Positions 1 through 8,870 of a stretch of 64,000 nt of DNA are shown in pieces (the first letter of the stretch is position 1; the number at the start of each line of letters is the position of its first letter). Position numbers and translations under genes: made by a program. Source of the stretch: Arthrobacter rhombi (GTDB lineage: Bacteria; Actinomycetota; Actinomycetes; Actinomycetales; Micrococcaceae); contig NZ_FUHW01000038.1 in NCBI RefSeq assembly GCF_900163545.1, forward strand, positions 248,001-312,000, in the 5' to 3' direction. The notes under the pieces were generated by a model. It was not told where the DNA came from and made no database searches. It saw only the letters and a list, made by a program, of their open reading frames with translations.

Positions 1-2536
1 CTCGTTCAAGCTCGAACCGGGCCGGATCGACAGCGCTCCCTTCCCCCGCCCGCAATACGAAATCTGGGTCTATTCGCCACGGGTCGAAGGAGTGCACCTG
101 CGCTACGGCAAGGTCGCCCGCGGTGGTCTGCGCTGGTCGGATCGCCGCGAGGACTTCAGAACCGAAGTCCTGGGGCTGGTCAAGGCACAAATGGTGAAGA
201 ACGCCGTGATCGTCCCCACCGGGGCCAAGGGTGGGTTCTTTGCCAAGAACCTGCCGGACCCGACGGTTGATCGCAATGCCTGGATCGAGGAAGGCAAGGC
301 CGCTTACCGCATCTTCATTTCGGCCTTGCTGGACATCACCGACAACCTGGTGAGGGACGGCGACACGGAGAAGGTGGTCGTGCCGGATCGTGTGGTCCGT
401 CTGGACGACGACGACACCTACCTGGTCGTTGCCGCCGATAAGGGGACGGCCAGTTTCTCCGATACCGCCAACGAGATCTCGTTGGCCCGTGGTCACTGGC
501 TCGGTGACGCCTTCGCCTCCGGTGGTTCGGTGGGCTACGACCACAAGGCCATGGGTATCACCGCGCGCGGGGCGTGGGAATCGGTCAAACGGCACTTCTT
601 CGAGCTGGGTGTCGACACCCAGACCGAAGAATTCACCGTGGCCGGGATCGGGGATATGAGCGGAGACGTCTTCGGCAACGGGCTCCAGCGTTCCGAACAC
701 GCCAAATTGGTGGCCGCCTTCGACCACCGGCATATCTTCCTGGACCCGAACCCCGATCCGAAGCCGGCCTACGCAGAGCGCCAACGTCTGTATGAACTAC
801 CCCGCTCCAGCTGGGGAGACTACGACACGTCGCTGATCAGCGAAGGCGGTGGCGTCTATCCCCGTCAGTCCAAGTCCATCCCGGTCTCCGACCAAGTCAG
901 AGAGGTTCTCGGCTTGCCGGACGGGACGACGTCGATGTCTCCTCCGGATCTGCTGCGGGCCGTACTGTCGGCTCCCGTGGACCTGGTCTACAACGGGGGC
1001 ATCGGCACCTACGTGAAGTCTTCCTCGGAATCCCACGCGGATGTCGGGGATCGTGCCAATGACGCCATCCGGGTCGATGGCAACGATTTGCGTGCTCGCG
1101 TCGTCGGCGAGGGTGGAAACCTGGGAATGACCCAGCGTGGACGGATCGAAGCCGCGCTCAACGGGGTCATCCTCAACACCGACGCCATCGACAATTCCGC
1201 CGGAGTGGACTGCTCCGACCACGAGGTCAACATCAAGATCCTGATCGACCGCATGGTCACCGCAGGAAAACTGCCCGAGGACGAGCGGGCAGAGTTCCTG
1301 CATTCGATGACCGACGAGGTCGCCCGGCTGGTCCTGCGCACGAACGTCGACCAGAACATCCTGTTGGTCAACGACAAGCAGCACCTTTCCGAATGGAGCC
1401 CGAGCTTCGAACGCCTCATGGACTGGCTGGAGGAGAACGCGGACCTCGACCGCGAGCTCGAGTTCCTGCCCAGTACCGAAGAACTGGAGGAACGACTAGC
1501 CGGAGGTAAATCGCTGACCGCTCCCGAGCTAGCTGTCTTGGTGGCCTATTCCAAGATTCAGCTGGCCACCGCGTTGGCGCAGACCAAACTCGCCGACGAC
1601 CCATATTTCGATCAGACCATGCGCGAGTACTTCCCGGTACAGCTATCCGAGAAGTTCCCCCAGGACGTCCTGACCCACCCGTTGCGTCGGGAAATCGTCA
1701 GTACTGTCGTGGCCAACGACATCGTCAATATGGGTGGCATCACCTATGCCTTCCGCGTTCTGGAAGAGACCAGCGCTACCGAGGAGTCGGTGGCTCGCTC
1801 GTTCGTGGCGCTGCGCGAAATCTATGCGCTGGATGAGTTCGTTGACGCAGTGACCGATTTGCCGGCAAGCGTTCCCGTCGAACATTGGTGCCGTATCCAG
1901 CTGGATATGCGCCGGCTGCTGGACCGGGCGACGCGTTGGTTCATCTCCCATGTGGGATCCGGTACGAGCGTCCAGCAGGACATCGACGCCTTCGAACCGA
2001 CGGTCACCGCCTTGCAGGCCGAGCTCGGGGACCTGCTGCGCGGAGCCGACGCCGAGCGCGTCGCCGAATGGAAGGCCAACGGCCTCCGGTGGGGACTGCC
2101 CGAGGGATTGGCTTCCCGGTGGGCTCTGCAGTTCGAGGGTTTTGCCTTGCTGGATATCGCCCAGGCTGCCCACGTGCAGGGACTGCCGGCCCGAGAGGTC
2201 GCCGCCGTCTACTACGTGGTCTTCGAACGCTTCGGTATCGACGGATTGCTCGAACGCATTACGCGGCTCCCACGCGGAGACCGGTGGCAGGCGTTGGCCC
2301 GCGCGGCGCTGCGCGACGATTTGTATTCCACGGCGGTGGATATCACCGAGGCGGCACTGAAAGCCGCACCGGAGGTGCTCGCCCCCGAGGCGCGAGTCGT
2401 TGCATGGGAAGAGCAGAATGCCGACAACCTGGCACGAGCGAAGAGCATGTTCGATGAGGTCAATAGCCTCGAACGCGACGATATGGCTTCACTGTCGGTG
2501 GCACTGCGTCTCCTGCGTTCGATCGTCCGGCGGTAG
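1..2536 (+). CDS. gdh: NAD-specific glutamate dehydrogenase, large (about 180 kDa) type, C-terminal part
   Basis: This is the 3' portion of a gene that begins before the window. The frame is open from base 2 and the first bases already encode conserved sequence, so the GTG at 92 is not the real start. About 844 residues are present of a family that is usually around 1,600 long. The visible part holds the catalytic core: GGLRWSDR (bases 122-145) followed by the Lys-containing substrate-binding stretch and PTGAKGGF, then the NAD-binding part and the helical C-terminal domain. Family knowledge: it oxidatively deaminates glutamate to 2-oxoglutarate and ammonium and feeds the TCA cycle. The kinase gene starts 3 nt after the stop, suggesting cotranscription. 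Identification is secure; only the N-terminal part is missing. Confidence 0.93.
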   Translation, partial: SFKLEPGRIDSAPFPRPQYEIWVYSPRVEGVHLRYGKVARGGLRWSDRREDFRTEVLGLVKAQMVKNAVIVPTGAKGGFFAKNLPDPTVDRNAWIEEGKAAYRIFISALLDITDNLVRDGDTEKVVVPDRVVRLDDDDTYLVVAADKGTASFSDTANEISLARGHWLGDAFASGGSVGYDHKAMGITARGAWESVKRHFFELGVDTQTEEFTVAGIGDMSGDVFGNGLQRSEHAKLVAAFDHRHIFLDPNPDPKPAYAERQRLYELPRSSWGDYDTSLISEGGGVYPRQSKSIPVSDQVREVLGLPDGTTSMSPPDLLRAVLSAPVDLVYNGGIGTYVKSSSESHADVGDRANDAIRVDGNDLRARVVGEGGNLGMTQRGRIEAALNGVILNTDAIDNSAGVDCSDHEVNIKILIDRMVTAGKLPEDERAEFLHSMTDEVARLVLRTNVDQNILLVNDKQHLSEWSPSFERLMDWLEENADLDRELEFLPSTEELEERLAGGKSLTAPELAVLVAYSKIQLATALAQTKLADDPYFDQTMREYFPVQLSEKFPQDVLTHPLRREIVSTVVANDIVNMGGITYAFRVLEETSATEESVARSFVALREIYALDEFVDAVTDLPASVPVEHWCRIQLDMRRLLDRATRWFISHVGSGTSVQQDIDAFEPTVTALQAELGDLLRGADAERVAEWKANGLRWGLPEGLASRWALQFEGFALLDIAQAAHVQGLPAREVAAVYYVVFERFGIDGLLERITRLPRGDRWQALARAALRDDLYSTAVDITEAALKAAPEVLAPEARVVAWEEQNADNLARAKSMFDEVNSLERDDMASLSVALRLLRSIVRR

Positions 2537-2539
2537 CTC

Positions 2540-4006
2540 TTGGCGACGTTCACCGATCCGATCCGGGCCGAAGCCGACTTTAGGCCTGGGGACGAGGAAT
2601 GGCTCCACCTGCTGGTGGGGGATTGGCAGATGGTCGCGGACCTGGCCTTCGCTGACTTGGTTCTGTGGCATCCCTCGGCAGGAGGGACGTATGTGGCCTT
2701 GGCGCATGTACGTCCCTCCACCAGCCACACCGTCTTCCATAGTGACTTCGTCGGTGAGCGGATCCGCAAGGACCTGCGCCCACTGGTCCAGCAAGCCTGG
2801 ACCAGTGGCGAATCCCAGCGCGCCGGCGAGGAGCACTGGACACAGGAATCGGCCATGCGTATCGAGGCGTTCCCGATGGTGCGCAACGGTAGGACGCTGG
2901 CAGTAGTCACGAGTCATCAGGACCTGTCCAATTCGCGGATGGCCTCCCGGTTGGAACAGACCTATAAGCAGTGTGCAACTGATCTGTTGCGCATGGGCAT
3001 GCAGGGCCTGTGGCCGGACTTTGCCACCCCTACAGGGTCCCGGCGTGGCGCTCCTCGCGTCGGTGACGGGCTGATTCGTCTTGATGCCGAAGGCATCGTG
3101 CAATACGCCAGTCCCAACGGGGTCTCTGCTTACCGTCGTCTGGGTGGCGTGGATTCCTTGGAGAGCCGTTCACTGGCTGAAGTGACGACGGGGCTCCTCA
3201 GAGACCACCGTCTCGTGGACGAATCCTTGGCATTGGTGGTCACCGGCAAAATGCCGTGGCGTACCGAAGTCGAGTCCAACGGGGTCAGTTTGTCCCTGCG
3301 CGCCATCCCCTTGCGTGACGGCAAGAAGAGATACGGGGCCCTGGTGCTCTGCCGTGATGTCACGGAGCTACGGCGTCGGGAGATGGAACTGGTGTCGAAG
3401 GACGCCACCATCCGTGAGATTCACCATCGGGTGAAGAACAACTTGCAGACCGTAGCGGCCCTCTTGCGCATGCAGTCACGCCGCATGGTCAGTGAAGATG
3501 GAAAGCAGGGACTAGAACAAGCCATGCGCAGGGTGGCAACGATCGCGTTGGTGCACGAGACCCTATCCCAGGGGCTGAGTCAGAACGTTGACTTCGATGA
3601 ACTGATTGACCGCCAGTTCAGGTTGGCTGCCGAAGTCGCCTCACCGGGTCAGGTGGTTCATACAGAACGTTCGGGATCCTTCGGCGGACTGCCCAGCGAG
3701 TTGGCAACCCCGCTGTCACTCGTCGTCAACGAACTGGTTTCCAACGCCGTCGAACACGGTTTGGGGGAGCGAGACGGTACGGTCAGCCTCCATGCAGTGC
3801 GTCGAACGATCGCCGACGGCAGCGAACGGTTGCGCGTGGTGGTCTCCGACGACGGCCGTGGTCTGGGTTCCGAACCCCGCAAAGACGGGCTTGGACTGCA
3901 GATCGTGCGCACCTTGGTGACCAGCGAACTGGCCGGAACCATCGAATGGGAGCCCGGAGCCCATAGCGGCACCGATGTCATTCTGGATCTTCCGCTGCGC
4001 AGCTGA
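2540..4006 (+). CDS. pdtaS: PdtaS-like sensor histidine kinase
   Basis: A 488-residue cytosolic histidine kinase with no membrane segment. The N-terminal 130 residues resemble the GAF-like sensor of mycobacterial PdtaS (LLVGDWQMVADLAFADLVLW), followed by a PAS-like domain. A HisKA_2 region has the phospho-acceptor box HHRVKNN (residues 295-301), and the HATPase_c domain shows the N box NELVSNAVEHG (about 397) and the G1 box DDGRGLG (437). In the family the partner is PdtaR, an ANTAR RNA-binding response regulator that antiterminates target mRNAs; it is not in this window. The start is a TTG 3 nt after the gdh stop, chosen because the N-terminus then aligns with the family. No good Shine-Dalgarno is visible, so translation may depend on coupling. 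Confidence 0.85.
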   Translation: MATFTDPIRAEADFRPGDEEWLHLLVGDWQMVADLAFADLVLWHPSAGGTYVALAHVRPSTSHTVFHSDFVGERIRKDLRPLVQQAWTSGESQRAGEEHWTQESAMRIEAFPMVRNGRTLAVVTSHQDLSNSRMASRLEQTYKQCATDLLRMGMQGLWPDFATPTGSRRGAPRVGDGLIRLDAEGIVQYASPNGVSAYRRLGGVDSLESRSLAEVTTGLLRDHRLVDESLALVVTGKMPWRTEVESNGVSLSLRAIPLRDGKKRYGALVLCRDVTELRRREMELVSKDATIREIHHRVKNNLQTVAALLRMQSRRMVSEDGKQGLEQAMRRVATIALVHETLSQGLSQNVDFDELIDRQFRLAAEVASPGQVVHTERSGSFGGLPSELATPLSLVVNELVSNAVEHGLGERDGTVSLHAVRRTIADGSERLRVVVSDDGRGLGSEPRKDGLGLQIVRTLVTSELAGTIEWEPGAHSGTDVILDLPLRS

Positions 4007-4031
4007 AGGACCAAAGAAGACAGGATCACAT

Positions 4032-4067
4032 AACGCAGGCCGGCCCCCGAAGGGACCGGCCTGCGTT
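4032..4067. terminator. Bidirectional terminator between convergent genes
   Basis: A perfect 12-bp stem (AACGCAGGCCGG at 4032-4043 with its complement at 4056-4067) closes a 12-nt loop that can itself pair CCC with GGG. It lies between the stop of the kinase gene and the stop of the oppositely oriented LysM gene. A run of T is nearly absent, as is common in high-GC actinobacteria. Confidence 0.75.
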
Positions 4068-4086
4068 GTGGTGGCTCAGCCGTTGA

Positions 4087-5652
4087 TCAGTTGAACTTCT
4101 TCTGGTGTGCCTTGACGGACTTCACATAGGTCTTGGTGTCGCTGTACATGCCATTGCGTTTCACCGAGCCCTGCCCCTGGTAGTACGAGGCGATGCCTTC
4201 TTCGACGCTGCGGCTGGTGCGCTGCAGCGAACGAATGATCGCCACGCCAGCAGTGGCGTTGTCGTAGGGGTTCAACAGGTCCAGCTTCCGGCCGACCAAC
4301 TGGGAGGCCCAGTCACCCGAGGTCGGAATGACCTGCATGGCACCGATGGCGTTGGCGGGGGAGACCGCTCCCATGTTGAATCCGGACTCCTGGTAAGCAT
4401 GTGCCAGAGCCAGCGAGGGGTCGACGCCCATCTTGCGTGCCGTACTGGCGATGATTGACTGCATTTCCGAACGCGAGGGAAGGTTGCGCGACAGCAACGT
4501 GTACTTGTTGTCGTTCGCGGACTTCACCGTGCTGGCCGGGTACTTATAGTGCAGGAAGGTATCGGGAACCAGCTGCTTGCGGGGCGACGACGTCGAGGAA
4601 ACCGTGGATCCGCCGGAGAGTTTGAGCTTCTGCCCGGGGTAGATGACCGAGGAGTTGCTCATGTTGTTGGCGGCCAGCAGCTTGGACAAGCCCATACCTG
4701 CCTTGCCGGCGATACCCGAAAGGGTGTCTCCTGACTTGACCGTATAGGTGCTCGTGGTCGTCTTCTTCGAAGAGCTCGAAGATCCGGAGGAACTCGAGCT
4801 GGATTTGGAGGAGGTCGACCCGCCGGAGAGCTTGAGCTTCTTCCCCGGGTAGATGACGGTGGACATGGTCATGTTGTTCGCTGCCAGGAGCTTGGACAGG
4901 CCCATGCCTGCGTTCTGGGCGATCCCGGAAAGGGTGTCGCCTGACTTGACCGTGTAGGTCGAGGCGGAGCCGCTGGAACTTTTCTTGGATGAGCTCGAGC
5001 TGGATTTGGAGGAGGTCGACCCGCCGGAGAGCTTGAGCTTCTTCCCCGGGTAGATGACGGTGGACATGCTCATGTCGTTCGCTGCCAGGAGCTTGGACAG
5101 GCCCATGCCTGCAGTCTGGGCGATCCCGGAAAGAGTGTCGCCCGACTTGACCGTGTAGGTCGAGGCCGAACCGCTGGAACTCTTCTTGGATGAGCTCGAG
5201 CTGGATTTGGAGGAGGTCGATCCGCCGGAGAGCTTGAGCTTCTGACCGGGGAAGATCAGATCGCTGGCCTTGAGCTTATTGGCCTTGAGGAGCTTCGACA
5301 GCGGAACGTGGTGGTGGTGGGCGATTCCCGAGAGCGTGTCTCCGGATTTCACGGTCACCTTCTTGGCGGGCGAAGCGGCCACGGTGAGGCGGGTGGGAAC
5401 CTGCGAAGCCACCAGATGAGCGGCAATGCGCTGCTGTGCGGCGGCGATGTTCGCGGGTGTCGCGGCCTTCGGCGTGAGAAGGGCTGTGGAGGTGGGAGCC
5501 TCGACGGCGGCTGCTGGTGCGGCTGCTGCCATACCTGACAGAACGACGGCGGGAATCGCCGCGGCTGCGACGGCTCCGGAAATGGAACGGTTGCGGGATC
5601 CCTGAACGAAGACGTTCGAGGAACGCGCGCCGCTGGTGCGGTGCTCGGGCAT
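4087..5652 (-). CDS. Secreted LysM-repeat lytic transglycosylase
   Basis: A 521-residue precursor predicted to cleave peptidoglycan glycan strands outside the membrane. It starts with a basic region and a long Ala-rich hydrophobic signal peptide (about residues 1-50). Four LysM domains follow (about 99-141, 165-208, 232-275, 302-345), each with VKSGDTLSGIA, joined by Ser/Lys-rich linkers. A C-terminal SLT (goose-lysozyme-like) domain (about 395-520) has the probable catalytic Glu422 in AYQESGF and the motif AIGAMQVIP. LysM domains bind GlcNAc of the wall. The ATG at 5652 is preceded by AGAGGATG. LysM domains 2 and 3 with their linkers are near-identical at DNA level (201-bp period). Separate promoter, divergent from the next gene. 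Precise bond specificity is inferred from the family. Confidence 0.88.
   Translation of the reverse strand: MPEHRTSGARSSNVFVQGSRNRSISGAVAAAAIPAVVLSGMAAAAPAAAVEAPTSTALLTPKAATPANIAAAQQRIAAHLVASQVPTRLTVAASPAKKVTVKSGDTLSGIAHHHHVPLSKLLKANKLKASDLIFPGQKLKLSGGSTSSKSSSSSSKKSSSGSASTYTVKSGDTLSGIAQTAGMGLSKLLAANDMSMSTVIYPGKKLKLSGGSTSSKSSSSSSKKSSSGSASTYTVKSGDTLSGIAQNAGMGLSKLLAANNMTMSTVIYPGKKLKLSGGSTSSKSSSSSSGSSSSSKKTTTSTYTVKSGDTLSGIAGKAGMGLSKLLAANNMSNSSVIYPGQKLKLSGGSTVSSTSSPRKQLVPDTFLHYKYPASTVKSANDNKYTLLSRNLPSRSEMQSIIASTARKMGVDPSLALAHAYQESGFNMGAVSPANAIGAMQVIPTSGDWASQLVGRKLDLLNPYDNATAGVAIIRSLQRTSRSVEEGIASYYQGQGSVKRNGMYSDTKTYVKSVKAHQKKFN
4801..5230 (-). repeat. 201-bp tandem repeat encoding LysM domain plus Ser-rich linker
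   Basis: The block beginning GGATTTGGAGGAGGTCGA occurs at 4801, 5002 and 5203, exactly 201 bp (67 codons) apart. The first two full units differ by only a few bases, and the third start runs into the more divergent first LysM domain. This points to recent duplication or ongoing homogenisation within the gene, and copy number may vary between strains. Confidence 0.85.
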
Positions 5653-5666
5653 GTAGACATCCTCTG

Positions 5667-5697
5667 ATCGCGACGGCCTTGGCCGAAGAGGTCACCG
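5667..5697 (-). promoter_or_regulatory. Hairpin in the leader of the LysM lytic transglycosylase gene
   Basis: On the minus strand, CGACGG and CCGTCG enclose an 18-nt partly self-complementary segment just upstream of the ribosome binding region. Related lytic enzymes in actinobacteria often have c-di-AMP riboswitch leaders, but the conserved ydaO core sequences are not visible here, so this is recorded only as leader secondary structure. Confidence 0.35.
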
Positions 5698-5854
5698 TCG
5701 AGATGAAGCCAGGCAGGGCTTCGCGATACTCGTGTGACCTATGTTGCAAGTGTGACTCAAGTGAATTTACACCATGTGATGCGTTCCTAAAAGTCTTAAG
5801 TGGCTCGTCACGTACGTATTGGGACTCGAGGGCCCCGGATTGTGGCATTCTTAT

Positions 5855-6211
5855 ATGGTGAGCTCTCTTAATAAACTCGTGACCGAATGGTTGTCATTGC
5901 CTGACCTTGCGGAGGCACTGGGCGTCTCCATCAAGGACGTGCACCGCCTATTGGACGATCGCGCGATCGTCGAATTGCGGGTCGGCCAGCGTAAGGTTCG
6001 TTCCGTTCCGGCGGCCTTCGTCCTGGATGGACGGATCATCGATAGCCTCAAGGGCACCATCACAGTGCTCGGCGACTCCGGCTTCACCGACGAGGAGCTG
6101 ATCACTTGGCTCTTCACTGCGGACGAATCGCTGCCAGGCACGCCGATCGAGGCCCTGCGCCAAGGGCGCAAGACGGAGATCCGCCGGCGGGCACAGGCCC
6201 TCGGCTGGTAG
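5855..6211 (+). CDS. Rv2175c-like helix-turn-helix DNA-binding protein
   Basis: A 118-residue protein with an N-terminal winged HTH of the excisionase/MerR-like type (WLSLPDLAEALGVSIKDVHRLL) and a C-terminal conserved region ending RRRAQALGW. It matches the family of M. tuberculosis Rv2175c, a DNA-binding substrate of the kinase PknL. Like Rv2175c it lies next to a polyprenyl diphosphate synthase gene, but no PknL-like gene is adjacent here. The ATG at 5855 is chosen over a TTG at 5819 because the extra residues are not conserved-looking. It is divergent from the LysM gene and convergent with the synthase gene; the 107 nt after it show no convincing terminator. Target genes are unknown. Confidence 0.8.
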   Translation: MVSSLNKLVTEWLSLPDLAEALGVSIKDVHRLLDDRAIVELRVGQRKVRSVPAAFVLDGRIIDSLKGTITVLGDSGFTDEELITWLFTADESLPGTPIEALRQGRKTEIRRRAQALGW

Positions 6212-6318
6212 CAACGACGCCCGCTGTCGCCCGAAAAATAGGCAGCGGCCGGCCAATCATGACGGTCACCTGAGGTCCCCGTAGGGAAGCGCCCTTTAAA
6301 GGACTCGAGCAGATGTCC

Positions 6319-7425
6319 TCAGGCCGTGCGTTCGGTGACGGCTTTCCCCAGCGAACGCAGCTGTTCGCGGATCTCCTCGGTGACGTCGAGAACCTCGAGT
6401 GCGGAGAAGGCCCTCGAGGAGAGATCGGCAATGGTCCTCTCGGTAGCATCCAGTGCCCCGCAGTCGGTGAGCACCGCCATCATGCGATCAATCTCAGCCG
6501 TGGAGAGATCATCAACTCCCAGACGATTCTGGATGAAGCCTCGATCCGCCTCCGGCGCCAATAAGAGGGCATGGGCGATCATCTCGGTACGCTTTCCTTC
6601 GCGCAGATCATCACCTGCTGGCTTCCCGGTGATGTCGGGGTCCCCGAATACTCCGAGGACGTCATCACGAAGTTGGAAGGCTTCGCCGATCGGGAGAGCG
6701 AAGGCGGAGTAGCCCGCCAGTAGCGCGCTGTCCGCGCCGGCCAGGGCCCCACCCAGGAGGAGGGGATTCTCGGTCGAATACTTGGCCGATTTATATCGCA
6801 GAATCGTCCGAGCCCGTTCGAGCACGTCCGTATCGGATGAGGAAGGACCGGCCGACTCCTCCAGGACATCGAGATACTGTCCGGCCATGACCTGGGTGCG
6901 CATGTCATCAAAAATCTTCCGTGCCGGCGATCCTGCGGTCGCTGCCGTTGCGAAGAGCTGTTCGCTGAAGGACAGGCAGAGATCGCCGGCCAAGATGGCT
7001 GCCGCTTCGCCGAATCGTGCGCCGTCCCGAGCCCATCCGAGTCGTGAATGGGTGGCTTCGAAGGATTTGTGGACGCTGGGCCGTCCGCGTCGAGTCGCCG
7101 ACCTATCGATCACATCGTCGTGGATCAAGGCGGCTGCCTGAAAGAGTTCCAGGGCGGCTGCCGCCCTGATAATTGCCTCGCTGGCGAGGTCGCCGCCGGC
7201 CCCGGCATAGCCCCACCAGGCGAAACGCGGGCGCAGTCGCTTACCGCCTTTGATGAGGGTCTCCACCGAATCGACAAGATCGACGGCCGCGGGGGAAATT
7301 TTGGCCACGATATCCCGCTGTTCCGCCAAGAACGTCGCCAAAGTCGAGTCGAGCCGTTTGATGAAGGAGGTGTCCTCGGCGCGATGAGGCAGGGAGAAGG
7401 GCCCGGTGGCTTCGTTGGGGTTCAT
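6319..7425 (-). CDS. idsA: Polyprenyl (geranylgeranyl/farnesyl-type) diphosphate synthase
   Basis: A 368-residue all-helical trans-isoprenyl diphosphate synthase that condenses IPP with allylic diphosphates for menaquinone, carotenoid or polyprenyl carrier synthesis. Motifs: GKRLRP (61-66, diphosphate binding), the first aspartate-rich motif DDVID (103-107) within LIHDDVIDRSATRRG, and the second LRDDVLGVFGD (253-262) followed by GDDLREGKRT. Length is usual for the short-chain group. Start ATG at 7425, with weak upstream GGATG. Convergent with the Rv2175c-like gene, as idsA2 is associated with it in Mycobacterium. Chain length cannot be fixed by eye. Confidence 0.88.
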   Translation of the reverse strand: MNPNEATGPFSLPHRAEDTSFIKRLDSTLATFLAEQRDIVAKISPAAVDLVDSVETLIKGGKRLRPRFAWWGYAGAGGDLASEAIIRAAAALELFQAAALIHDDVIDRSATRRGRPSVHKSFEATHSRLGWARDGARFGEAAAILAGDLCLSFSEQLFATAATAGSPARKIFDDMRTQVMAGQYLDVLEESAGPSSSDTDVLERARTILRYKSAKYSTENPLLLGGALAGADSALLAGYSAFALPIGEAFQLRDDVLGVFGDPDITGKPAGDDLREGKRTEMIAHALLLAPEADRGFIQNRLGVDDLSTAEIDRMMAVLTDCGALDATERTIADLSSRAFSALEVLDVTEEIREQLRSLGKAVTERTA

Positions 7426-7468
7426 GACATCCGTTGTGTGGGGTGATCTGGGAACTACCTCATTCTAT

Positions 7469-7491
7469 CTGTCGGGGGAGTTCCGTAGAAT
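7469..7491 (+). promoter_or_regulatory. RecA-NDp (PafBC-type DNA-damage) promoter of dinB, leaderless
   Basis: CTGTCGGGG (7469-7477), an 8-nt spacer, and TAGAAT (7486-7491) fit the actinobacterial RecA-independent damage promoter TTGTCRGTG-N8-TANNNT with 7 of 9 upstream matches, the exact spacer and a perfect -10. The dinB ATG is 7 nt after the hexamer, so the mRNA would be leaderless or nearly so. Confidence 0.6.
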
Positions 7492-7498
7492 TGGTGAC

Positions 7499-8698
7499 AT
7501 GGTCGAAGCCCCCACGCCGAGAACGGTCTTCCATGTCGACATGGATGCCTTCTATGTCTCCGTTGAGCTCCTGACCCGCCCGGAGCTGAAGGGGCATCAG
7601 GTCATTGTTGGAAACCCCGGTGGACGATCGGTGGTCCTGTCAGCCTCCTACGAATGTCGTCGTTTGGGTGTCCGGTCGGCCATGCCGATGAGCACTGCCA
7701 TGCGGTTGGCCCCCAAGGCCACCATCATTGAGCCGAGCATGGCCTCCTATCGCCTCTTCTCCGAACGGATCATGTCTGTCTTTTCGGATATCACCCCGTT
7801 GGTCGAGCAGGTCAGTGTGGACGAGGCCTTCCTTGACGTCACGGGTAGCCTGCGCCGACTCGGTGAACCGCTGGAGATCGGTCGGATGATCCGGGCACGG
7901 TTTCGCGATGAACTGGGCCTTCCAGCGAGCGTGGGGATCGCCCGGAACAAATATGTGGCCAAGGTGGCGTCGACGCGTGCCAAACCCGACGGTCTACTGC
8001 GTATCGCCCCGGAGGACACGGTGGCCTACCTGCATACCCTTCCCGTCGAAGCCCTGTGGGGTGTCGGAGCGAAAACAGGTGAAGTGCTGGCCCGTGCCGG
8101 TATTTCCCTGGTGAGTGAATTGGCCCAGACCCCACTGGCCACGTTGGAACGCTTGCTCGGCTCCAATGGGCTTCACCTGCATGCGCTGGCCTGGGGCAGG
8201 GACGACCGGGCCGTGGAACCGGTCAGAGTGGAAAAAAGCATCGGGGCCGAGGAAACCTTCGCTGTGGACGTCCACGAGGATGCCCCGCTGAAACGCGAAC
8301 TACTGCGACTGGCGTATCGTGTGGCCCAAAGGCTCCGCCACGCCTCGCGCCAAGGCCAGACGGTAGCCCTGAAGCTCAGATACTCAGATTTCACGACGAT
8401 GACGCGCAGCCGCCGGTTGGCACAGCCAACAAATTCTGCCCAGGCGCTGCTCGCTGCCGCGGAAGGACTGCTGGCCGGGATCGGCCCACGAGCGCAAGCC
8501 GTTCGGCTCATCGGCATCCGTGTGGAACAACTCTCCGACGCCGACGGCGGCATCCAATTGAGCTTCGAACGCAGCGACGGAAATTGGCGGCAGGCAGAGG
8601 AAACCATGGACCGCATACGGCAGCGATTCCCCGCAGGATCACTGCAGCCAGCAACCTTGATGCCCCCACCGGAGAGCTCGGCCGAGGCTGAAACATAA
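7499..8698 (+). CDS. dinB: DNA polymerase IV (Y-family translesion polymerase)
   Basis: A 399-residue error-prone polymerase. The palm carries the metal-binding motif FHVDMDAFYVSVE (Asp14) and the second catalytic pair in SVDEAFLDV (Asp108, Glu109). The helix-hairpin-helix thumb (WGVGAKTGEVLARAGI) and a C-terminal little-finger domain follow. It has no obvious beta-clamp motif at the extreme C-terminus that can be asserted by eye. The ATG at 7499 is chosen over upstream GTG/ATG codons because the conserved N-terminus begins there and a good -10 lies just upstream. Family role: replication past lesions. The promoter suggests DNA-damage induction independent of LexA. Confidence 0.92.
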   Translation: MVEAPTPRTVFHVDMDAFYVSVELLTRPELKGHQVIVGNPGGRSVVLSASYECRRLGVRSAMPMSTAMRLAPKATIIEPSMASYRLFSERIMSVFSDITPLVEQVSVDEAFLDVTGSLRRLGEPLEIGRMIRARFRDELGLPASVGIARNKYVAKVASTRAKPDGLLRIAPEDTVAYLHTLPVEALWGVGAKTGEVLARAGISLVSELAQTPLATLERLLGSNGLHLHALAWGRDDRAVEPVRVEKSIGAEETFAVDVHEDAPLKRELLRLAYRVAQRLRHASRQGQTVALKLRYSDFTTMTRSRRLAQPTNSAQALLAAAEGLLAGIGPRAQAVRLIGIRVEQLSDADGGIQLSFERSDGNWRQAEETMDRIRQRFPAGSLQPATLMPPPESSAEAET

Positions 8699-8870
8699 CT
8701 CGACTTCCCGGAGGTGGAAATGCAGACTATCCTTGAAGAAGCGCAGGTATTAACAAGCGCATCAGATGCACTTGCGACAGCGGGAACAATGCAGTTGTGA
8801 GAACCGTTGACATCTATATAGGGGTTCTCCGCAGGGAGACCGACGGACACGAGGGATTGGGGAAGGGATC

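Noticed and set aside
5653-5854. Possible c-di-AMP (ydaO) riboswitch upstream of the LysM lytic transglycosylase
   Set aside because: The gene class fits, but the conserved ydaO core sequences are not visible and the leader is short; only a simple hairpin can be supported.
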